Below are positions 24,469-31,138 of a stretch of 33,772 bases of DNA, in pieces. A program made the translations under genes and the position numbers. A model generated the notes under the pieces. It was given only the letters and a program-made list of their open reading frames with translations, was not told where the DNA came from and searched no databases. This stretch comes from Hyphomonadaceae bacterium (GTDB lineage: Bacteria; Pseudomonadota; Alphaproteobacteria; Caulobacterales; Maricaulaceae): contig JACOMS010000012.1 of assembly GCA_014324115.1 (NCBI GenBank), positions 1 to 33,772 of the forward strand. The letters run 5' to 3'. How positions within the stretch are numbered: position 1 is the stretch's first letter; every line of letters starts with the position of its first letter.

Positions 24469-25893
24469 TTATGCGGCTCGCATGGCCTTCCTGCCGGATT
24501 CGCGACCATGGTGCAACTCCTGACCTGTCTCTACACGGTTTATCAGCTCCGGCAAAGTCCTGATTGTAATCAGCGCTATTCCGTCGGCAGGCATGTCAGA
24601 TGTGTTTTTGTGCGGTTTGGGCGCGACAGCCTGCGTGAACCCGAGTTTCAGGGCTTCTTTCAGGCGGGCATCGGACCGGCTGACCGGGCGGACATCGCCG
24701 GACAGGCTGATTTCGCCGAATACAACCGTATCGGACGGCAGCGCAATATCAAAACAGGACGAGGCGATAGCGGCCGCCACAGCCATATCCGCGGCGGGTT
24801 CACATATGCGCAGGCCCCCGGCTACGTTCAGATAGACATCGCGTCCGGCAAAACTGAGCCCGCAGCGGGTTTCCAGTACGGCGAGCACCATGGCGAGACG
24901 GTTATTGTCCCAACCTACAACCGCCCGGCGCGGTGTGCCAAAGGCCGACGGTGCAACCAGAGCCTGTATCTCGGTCAGCATGGGCCGCGTGCCCTCCAGA
25001 CCGGCAAACACAACCGCACCGCTGGCGGGGTTATCGCGGCCGTCCAGAAAGAGTGCGGACGGATTGGCGATTTCCGACAGGCCTGTCTCACCCATTTCAA
25101 ACACGCCGATCTCGTCCGTAGGTCCGAACCGGTTTTTGTGCGCCCGTAAAACCCTGAACTGATGCGATTTTTCCCCCTCAAAATAGAGCACGGCATCCAC
25201 CATGTGTTCGACCACACGCGGCCCGGCGATCTGTCCATCCTTGGTCACATGACCGACCAGAATAACAGTGGAATTATATTTTTTGGCAAAACGCGTGAGT
25301 TCCTGCGCACAGGCCCGAACCTGGGCCACCGTGCCGGGTGCGGCCCCGAGTCTGTCAGACCACAGGGTTTGAATGGAATCGATGACAACCACATCCGGCC
25401 GCACGTGAACGAGGCTGTCCAGTATCGGGCCAAGGGATGTTTCAGCGGCAAGATGCACATCAGATCGTGCCATGTGCAGACGCCTGGCGCGGCGCTGCAC
25501 CTGTCCCGCCGATTCTTCACCTGAAATATACGCCACTGTCTCGCCGGTTTGTGCGATACGCGAACACACCTGCAACAGCAGAGTCGATTTTCCGATGCCG
25601 GGATCACCGCCAAGCAGAAGTGCTGATCCCGGTACCAGTCCACCGCCTGTGACCCGGTCAAATTCGCCAATACCTGTGGTGGTACGGGGGAGGTCTTCGC
25701 TTTCTCCGCCCAAATCGACAAACTCGACAACCCGTGGGTTTTTGCTGCGTTTTGCGCCTTTGGTTGCATCCAGATGGCCGAGCGGCTCCTCGACCAGACA
25801 GTTCCACTGACCGCAGGCATCACAACGCCCGGCCCACTTGCCGTGAATCGTGCCACAGCTTTGACAAACGAAATGACTTGCAGGCTTCGGCAT
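24469..25893 (-). CDS. radA: DNA repair protein RadA
   Basis: Hexameric DnaB-like branch-migration helicase acting in recombinational repair. 474 residues, full length. The N-terminal zinc finger is Cys10/13 and Cys24/27 (CQSC...CDAC). The RecA-like ATPase domain has Walker A GDPGIGKST at 96-104 and Walker B VVVIDSIQT near 168-176. The RadA-specific KNRFG motif is at 253-257, and the Lon-like C-terminal domain runs from about 300 (DVYLNVAGGLRI, GEISLSGDVRPV). A consensus promoter (TTGCGT, 17 bp, TATAAT) places its transcription start within a few bases of the ATG. Divergent from nrdJ across 38 bp; cvpA and purF follow downstream. Confidence 0.97.
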   Translation of the reverse strand: MPKPASHFVCQSCGTIHGKWAGRCDACGQWNCLVEEPLGHLDATKGAKRSKNPRVVEFVDLGGESEDLPRTTTGIGEFDRVTGGGLVPGSALLLGGDPGIGKSTLLLQVCSRIAQTGETVAYISGEESAGQVQRRARRLHMARSDVHLAAETSLGPILDSLVHVRPDVVVIDSIQTLWSDRLGAAPGTVAQVRACAQELTRFAKKYNSTVILVGHVTKDGQIAGPRVVEHMVDAVLYFEGEKSHQFRVLRAHKNRFGPTDEIGVFEMGETGLSEIANPSALFLDGRDNPASGAVVFAGLEGTRPMLTEIQALVAPSAFGTPRRAVVGWDNNRLAMVLAVLETRCGLSFAGRDVYLNVAGGLRICEPAADMAVAAAIASSCFDIALPSDTVVFGEISLSGDVRPVSRSDARLKEALKLGFTQAVAPKPHKNTSDMPADGIALITIRTLPELINRVETGQELHHGRESGRKAMRAA

Positions 25894-25901
25894 ATCCCAC
25901 C

Positions 25902-25930
25902 ATTATACAGGACGGCTAGGCAGGACGCAA
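25902..25930 (-). promoter_or_regulatory. Consensus-like promoter of radA overlapping nrdJ upstream region
   Basis: Minus strand: TTGCGT at 25925-25930, 17-bp spacer, TATAAT at 25902-25907. The predicted start point is about 25895, only 2 nt from the radA ATG (25893). On the plus strand the same bases give TATACA (25904-25909), a possible -10 for nrdJ. Confidence 0.5.
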
Positions 25931-25931
25931 T

Positions 25932-28900
25932 ATGCAGATCAAACGCAGATTTACGACACGGGGTACAGACCCTTATACCGCTTTTGCGTTCAAAACCGCG
26001 GAAAGTCGGCTGTGCGGTCCGGACGGTGCGGCTTTGTCCGGGGCGCAGTCTGTGACGGCCCCGGAACATTGGTCGCAGGTCGCCTGTGATATCCTGGCGC
26101 GGAAATACTTCCGCCGTGCAGGCGTACCGTCCGAAACAGTCCCTGTTGGCGAGGTCAACGTCCCTGACTGGCTGCAAAAACGCAAGCCGAAAAAAACAGC
26201 TGAAACAGGTACGGAAACCGATGCCCGACAGGTGTTTGATCGTATGGCCGGGTGCTGGGCCTATTGGGGTTGGAAGGGCGGGTATTTCGATGCCGAGTCT
26301 GATGCGCGCGCTTTTTATGATGAAACGCGATATATGCTGGCAGCACAGATTGCAGCACCGAATTCGCCGCAATGGTTTAATACCGGCCTGCACTGGGCAT
26401 ATGGATTAACCGGTCCGGCCCAGGGGCATTACCATGTAGATCATGAGAGCGGCGAAGCCAGGGAATCAGATAACGCCTATGAGCGCCCGCAGCCTCATGC
26501 CTGTTTCATCCAGTCGGTCAGGGATCAACTCCTTGGCGATGACGGCATCATGGATCTCTGGCATCGTGAAGCCCGGCTGTTCAAGTACGGCTCCGGAACG
26601 GGCTCAAATTTTTCCGGTATTCGCGGGGAAGGGGAGAAGCTGTCCGGTGGCGGTGAGTCCTCCGGTCTGATGAGTTTTCTCGCCGTTGGTGACCGGTCTG
26701 CCGGGGCGATCAAATCCGGCGGTACGACCCGCCGCGCCGCCAAAATGGTTATTATCGACATTGATCATCCCGACATTGAGGCTTTCATCGACTGGAAATC
26801 GGGGGAAGAGATGAAAGTTGCGGCCCTTGTCGCCGGATCAAAAATCGTTTCCAGACACCTGAATTCCATTATATCCGCGGTGCTGAATTGTGAGGGCAAC
26901 GCGGATGACTGCCTTGATCCGCGCAGGAATACGGCATTAAAGCGGGCCATCAGCCGGGCCCGCCACGATCATGTACCGGGTGGAGCGGTGCAGCGGGCTT
27001 TGCAGCTGGCAGGGCAAGGCGTGGATTATATTGACGTGACCGAACTCTCGACCGACTGGAACGGTGAGGCTTATGGCACTGTGTCCGGACAGAATGCCAA
27101 TAATTCCGTGCGCATTTCGGATGCTTTCATGCAGGCGGTTGCCGCAGATGCGGAATGGGACCTCATCAATCGCGTTGATGGTTGTGTCGCCAGAAATGTC
27201 CGGGCCCGGGATCTCTGGGCCCGCATCGCCCGCGCGGCCTGGGCAAGTGCCGATCCGGGCGTCCAGTATCACGATACAATCAATGCCTGGAACACCTGTT
27301 CGGCTTCCGGTACGATCAATGCGTCCAACCCCTGTTCGGAATATATGTTTCTGGACGATACGGCCTGTAATCTGGCGTCCATCAATCTGATCAAATTCCG
27401 CACCGAAGGCGGCGGGTTTGGTGTTGCCGCATTTGAGCATGCCTGCCGCATCTGGACGATCATCCTTGAAATCTCGGTCATGATGGCGCAATTCCCGTCC
27501 AGGGCCATTGCCGAGCGGTCTTGCGCGTTCCGTACACTGGGCCTGGGCCATGCAAACATCGGCGGGCTGCTGATGTCATCCGGTATCGGATATGATAGCG
27601 ATGCGGGGCGGACCGCCGCTGCCGCGATTACAGCGCTCATGTCCGGGGTTGGCTATCGTGTCTCCGCCGAAATGGCGGCAGTCAAGGGGGCGTTCCCGCG
27701 TTACGCAGAAAACGCCGGGTCCATGATGCGGGTTATTGCCAATCACCGCAGGGCGGCGGAAAACGGCAAATCATATGACGGGCTGTCATATCGCCCGATT
27801 GGACTGGATGCCGGATTATGTCCTTTCGGCGGTGTGGTCGAAAGTGCTGTAACGCAGTGGAAACAGGCCGAAGAGCTGGGCAGAGAGGTCGGGTTCCGCA
27901 ACGCGCAGATCAGCGTGATTGCCCCGACCGGCACCATCGGTCTCGTTATGGATTGTGATACGACCGGGATTGAGCCTGATTTTGCGCTCGTCAAATTCAA
28001 ATCCCTGGCCGGAGGCGGGAATTTCAAAATCATCAACCGTTCTGTTCCGGCGGCTCTGACAGCCCTCGGTTATTCGCAGAGCCAGATCAGGGACATCACC
28101 GCTTACGCATTGGGTCACGGCACCCTCGAAGGCGCTCCGGCTATCGGCCACGAGGCGCTGCGTCGCCGGGGTTTCCGGGATTCCGGGATCACAAAGATCG
28201 AATCCCGAATCAAAGGGGCGTTTGATATTCGTTATGTGTTCTGTGCAGCGACCCTTGGCAGGGAATTTTGCCGGGACACTCTGGGCTTAACTGATGAACA
28301 GCTGGATTCGCACGGACATGACCTGCTGCCGCTCACAGGCTTTTCGGCCGCTGAAATCGAACAGGCGAACATCTACTGCACCGGGGCCATGACACTGGAA
28401 GGAGCCCCGCATCTCAAGGACGAACATCTCCCTGTGTTTGACTGTGCCACGCCTTGCGGACGCGCGGGCACACGGGCGCTGTCGCCGGAGTCCCACGTCA
28501 GAATGATGGCTGCGGTACAACCCTTTGTTTCCGGCGCCATATCCAAGACCGTAAACATGCCTGCCGGGGCCGCCATCGAAGATTGCGCCCGTATATACAA
28601 ACTCGCCCACGATACGGGCCTGAAAGCCATTGCACTCTATCGTGACGGATCAAAGCTCTCACAACCGCTCAACGCCGCCGTATTTGCGGACACGGACATT
28701 GAGGACCTGAGTGAAGCGGTCGAGCAGCCCGCGGCCACACGGGCCGCAGTCGGGGCCAGGCATGTTGTCGAGAAAATTGTCGAACGTGTCATTGAAAAGC
28801 CGATCAAACGTGAACGCCTGCCTGACCGGCGCACAGGTTATATCCAGAAAGCGTCAGTGGGTGGACATAAAGTCTATCTGCATACCGGCGAGTTCGAAGA

Positions 28901-29570
28901 TGGACACCTGGGCGAGATATTTATCGACATGCACAAGGAAGGCGCGGCATTCCGGTCGCTGATGAACAATTTCGCCATCGCAATTTCCATTGGTCTGCAA
29001 TATGGCGTCCCGCTGGAGGAGTTTGTCGAGGCCTTTGTGTTTACCCGTTTTGAGCCGTCCGGCCCGGTTACCGGGAATGACAGGATCAAATTCGCCAATT
29101 CCATTCTTGATTATATTTTCCGCGAACTGGGCGTGTCCTATCTCGGCTGGGACGATCTGGCCCATCTTCCCGCTGAAGACGCAGCGCCGGACGATCTCGG
29201 TGCGGGAGAAGCCGAACGCAATCCGCGACCTGAGCCGAAACAGGGGGAACAGCTGCCGTTGCCGGGTTATTCCAAAGGTTTCCTGCGCACCGGCGGCACC
29301 GGCGATAACATTTTGCCTTTCATGCAAAGACACATATCAGGGGATGTGAATGCTGACGGTCCGGATGATGTTCCGGAGTATGACGCTCCGGCAACAGATG
29401 CCCCGGCAACAGATACCGATGTCAACCCGGGCCCGCCGACACAGGCCGCCACGGCCAGATTTCGCGGTTATACCGGCGATTCCTGCTCCGAATGCGGGCA
29501 TTTTACACTGATAAGGAACGGCACCTGTCTGAAATGCGACACCTGCGGAAAAACCACAGGGTGTTCATAG
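25932..29570 (+). CDS. nrdJ: Vitamin B12-dependent (class II) ribonucleoside-diphosphate reductase
   Basis: Reduces ribonucleotides to deoxyribonucleotides using adenosylcobalamin as radical source, so it works with or without oxygen. 1212 residues, the normal large alphaproteobacterial form. The ten-stranded barrel contains the finger-loop triad Asn466, Cys468, Glu470 (SNPCSE), and the active-site segments [12 protein letters not shown] and [24 protein letters not shown] long linker rich in Pro/Asp/Ala (about 1100-1180) carries a small tandem DAPATD repeat. It leads to a C-terminal zinc ribbon (Cys1185/1188, 1199/1202) plus extra Cys1205 and Cys1211 that may act as the shuttle pair. GGCAGGAC precedes the ATG. 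No other RNR gene is in the window. Confidence 0.96.
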   Translation: MQIKRRFTTRGTDPYTAFAFKTAESRLCGPDGAALSGAQSVTAPEHWSQVACDILARKYFRRAGVPSETVPVGEVNVPDWLQKRKPKKTAETGTETDARQVFDRMAGCWAYWGWKGGYFDAESDARAFYDETRYMLAAQIAAPNSPQWFNTGLHWAYGLTGPAQGHYHVDHESGEARESDNAYERPQPHACFIQSVRDQLLGDDGIMDLWHREARLFKYGSGTGSNFSGIRGEGEKLSGGGESSGLMSFLAVGDRSAGAIKSGGTTRRAAKMVIIDIDHPDIEAFIDWKSGEEMKVAALVAGSKIVSRHLNSIISAVLNCEGNADDCLDPRRNTALKRAISRARHDHVPGGAVQRALQLAGQGVDYIDVTELSTDWNGEAYGTVSGQNANNSVRISDAFMQAVAADAEWDLINRVDGCVARNVRARDLWARIARAAWASADPGVQYHDTINAWNTCSASGTINASNPCSEYMFLDDTACNLASINLIKFRTEGGGFGVAAFEHACRIWTIILEISVMMAQFPSRAIAERSCAFRTLGLGHANIGGLLMSSGIGYDSDAGRTAAAAITALMSGVGYRVSAEMAAVKGAFPRYAENAGSMMRVIANHRRAAENGKSYDGLSYRPIGLDAGLCPFGGVVESAVTQWKQAEELGREVGFRNAQISVIAPTGTIGLVMDCDTTGIEPDFALVKFKSLAGGGNFKIINRSVPAALTALGYSQSQIRDITAYALGHGTLEGAPAIGHEALRRRGFRDSGITKIESRIKGAFDIRYVFCAATLGREFCRDTLGLTDEQLDSHGHDLLPLTGFSAAEIEQANIYCTGAMTLEGAPHLKDEHLPVFDCATPCGRAGTRALSPESHVRMMAAVQPFVSGAISKTVNMPAGAAIEDCARIYKLAHDTGLKAIALYRDGSKLSQPLNAAVFADTDIEDLSEAVEQPAATRAAVGARHVVEKIVERVIEKPIKRERLPDRRTGYIQKASVGGHKVYLHTGEFEDGHLGEIFIDMHKEGAAFRSLMNNFAIAISIGLQYGVPLEEFVEAFVFTRFEPSGPVTGNDRIKFANSILDYIFRELGVSYLGWDDLAHLPAEDAAPDDLGAGEAERNPRPEPKQGEQLPLPGYSKGFLRTGGTGDNILPFMQRHISGDVNADGPDDVPEYDAPATDAPATDTDVNPGPPTQAATARFRGYTGDSCSECGHFTLIRNGTCLKCDTCGKTTGCS

Positions 29571-29672
29571 CATATGCCGTCAGGTGCATCAGCCGCACTC
29601 CGGCAACGTCCGGTTTTGAGCCGGTTTCAAGTGATTTCAGTCAGGCATCCGGCAGAGGTAAGCGGCTTTGGG

Positions 29673-29749
29673 GTTGGCGCGGCGGGGTGACAGGTAATGG
29701 GGAAACCGCTATCACGAGGGGGATGATTCCCGAGGGGAGGAAAGACATG
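29673..29749 (+). repeat. Leader repeat, copy A
   Basis: 77-bp segment immediately upstream of the first TPR gene. It aligns almost base for base with 31060-31138. The most conserved core (29683-29708) is GGGGTGACAGGTAATGGGGA plus the following AACCG, and a GGGATGATTCCC near-hairpin at 29720-29731 and the GGGGAGG ribosome site follow. TAATGG may be a -10 element. It ends at an ATG (29747-29749). Confidence 0.8.
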
Positions 29750-29767
29750 GCAAAGAGAAAAACATGA
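29747..29767 (+). other. Six-codon leader peptide overlapping the first TPR gene
   Basis: ATG 29747 follows the GGGGAGG site (29734-29740) at ideal spacing and reads MAKRKT-stop. Its TGA overlaps the TPR start as ATGA (29764-29767). By alignment to copy B this ATG is the ancestral start of the gene; the 17-nt spacing to the second ATG (18 nt in copy B) puts it out of frame. Confidence 0.45.
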
Positions 29768-30981
29768 CCCGGCAAAAGAAAAAATCTTTTCAGAATGTCC
29801 GGGATCCGGTCACCCGCGGTCTCGCCAGGAGGATGTTTGGCCAGCACGAAGAGGCTATCGCGGATTACGGCGAGGCAATCCGGCTGGCCCCGGACAACGC
29901 CGACGCGTGGCTCTACCGCGGCCTTGCCAAGGGAAGTCTTGGCCGGTATGAGGCAGCCATCGCAGATTACGATGAAGCGATCCGGCTGGCCCCGGACAAT
30001 GCCGAATCCTGGCTCCACCGCGGCATCGCCAGGGGAAATCTTGGCCGACACGAAGAGGCCATCGCGGATTACGGCGAGGCACTCCGGCTGGCCCCGGACA
30101 ACGCCGACACGTGGCTCTACCGCGGCCTTGCCGGGGGAAGTCTTGGCCGGTATGAGGCGGCCATCGCGGATTGTGACGAAGCGATCCGGCTGGCCCCGGA
30201 CAATGCCGGTGCCTGGCTCAACCGCGGCGCCGCCGGGGAAAACCTTGGCCGGTATGAGGCGGCCATCGCGGATTACGACGAGGTGATCAATCTGGAACCG
30301 GACAATACCCTTGCCCGGCTCAGACGCGGCCTCATCAGGGAAAGCCTTGGCCGGTATGAGGCGGCCATCGCTGATTTTGACAAGGTCATTGATCTGGAAC
30401 CGGACAATGCCGAGGCCTGGCTCAACCGCGGCTTCTCCAGGGGACAGCTTGGCGAGCATGGGGAGGCCATCGCTGATTTTGACAAGGTCATTGATCTGGA
30501 ACCGGACAACGCCGAGGCATGGTTCCATCGCGGCTTCTTCAATGGGAATCTTGGCCGACATGAAGCGGCCATCGCGGATTGTGACGAGGCGATTCGGCTG
30601 GAACCGGACAACGCCGGTGCGTGGCTCAACCGCGGTGCTTCCAGGAAGAGTCTCGGCCGGTATAAGGAGGCCATGGCGGATTATGACGAGGCAGTCCGGC
30701 TGGCCCCGGAAAATGCCGTTATGTGGTTCAACCGCGGCGTCACCAGGAGAGAACTGGAGCAGTATGAGGCGGCCATCGCTGATTTTGATGAAGTGATTCG
30801 GCTACAGCCGGAAAAAGCCGGTGCCTGGCTCCGCCGCGGTGACTGCAAGGAAAGTCTTGGCCGCCGTGGAGAGGCCATGGCCGATGCGCGGCGGGCCCTG
30901 TCCCTGGCCCGGCAACAGGGCGACACGGAGCTGGCAGAGACGGCGCAGGGATTCCTCGCGGACCTGGAGGGCACAGCCTGA
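29764..30981 (+). CDS. TPR-repeat protein, FRG-less paralogue
   Basis: 405 residues. A short basic N-terminus with RQ...FQNVR (residues 3-13) matches the start of the neighbouring FRG-TPR protein (ARQ...FQDVR). From residue 27, ten consecutive 34-residue tetratricopeptide units of the form (R/Q)(Y/H)EEAIADYDEAIRLAPDNA-WL-RG follow, and then a cap helix (ARRALSLARQQGDTELAE...FLADLEG). There is no signal peptide, membrane segment or catalytic domain, so it is probably a cytoplasmic protein-binding solenoid. The only start in frame near the ribosome site is ATG 29764, 23 nt from it, reached through the MAKRKT leader. The units are very similar at DNA level, indicating recent expansion or gene conversion. 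It could be an interacting partner or decoy for the FRG-TPR protein, or a decaying copy. It has no close tie to nrdJ, 193 bp upstream. Confidence 0.85.
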   Translation: MTRQKKKSFQNVRDPVTRGLARRMFGQHEEAIADYGEAIRLAPDNADAWLYRGLAKGSLGRYEAAIADYDEAIRLAPDNAESWLHRGIARGNLGRHEEAIADYGEALRLAPDNADTWLYRGLAGGSLGRYEAAIADCDEAIRLAPDNAGAWLNRGAAGENLGRYEAAIADYDEVINLEPDNTLARLRRGLIRESLGRYEAAIADFDKVIDLEPDNAEAWLNRGFSRGQLGEHGEAIADFDKVIDLEPDNAEAWFHRGFFNGNLGRHEAAIADCDEAIRLEPDNAGAWLNRGASRKSLGRYKEAMADYDEAVRLAPENAVMWFNRGVTRRELEQYEAAIADFDEVIRLQPEKAGAWLRRGDCKESLGRRGEAMADARRALSLARQQGDTELAETAQGFLADLEGTA

Positions 30982-30990
30982 CCCGGCACC

Positions 30991-31032
30991 GCCCGCCGGG
31001 CAGCGGGTATGCGGGCGCTTTCGGCCTTTTTT
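30991..31032 (+). terminator. Possible terminator after first TPR gene
   Basis: GCCCGC (30991-30996) can pair with GCGGGC (31011-31016); after 10 nt comes a T6 run (31027-31032). The gap before the T-run makes it a less than ideal intrinsic terminator. Confidence 0.35.
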
Positions 31033-31059
31033 GTCCTGTGTCGGCACGATTCCGGAATT

Positions 31060-31138
31060 GTAGGCGCGACGGGGTGACAGGTAATGGGGAAACCGGCGCC
31101 GCGAGGGGAATGATTCCCGGGGAGAGAACGAACACATG
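31060..31138 (+). repeat. Leader repeat, copy B
   Basis: 79-bp counterpart of 29673-29749, ungapped over its first 60 bp. The GGGAATGATTCCC inverted repeat (31107-31119) is perfect here. GGGGAGAG (31119-31126) lies 9 nt before ATG 31136, which is in frame with the gene. Confidence 0.8.

Noticed and set aside
29641-30561. Long minus-strand open frame across the first TPR gene (306 codons)
   Set aside because: It is the antisense of the 102-bp repeats; a periodic sequence without stops in one frame stays open throughout. It has no ribosome site or domain, and the sense frame gives canonical TPRs.
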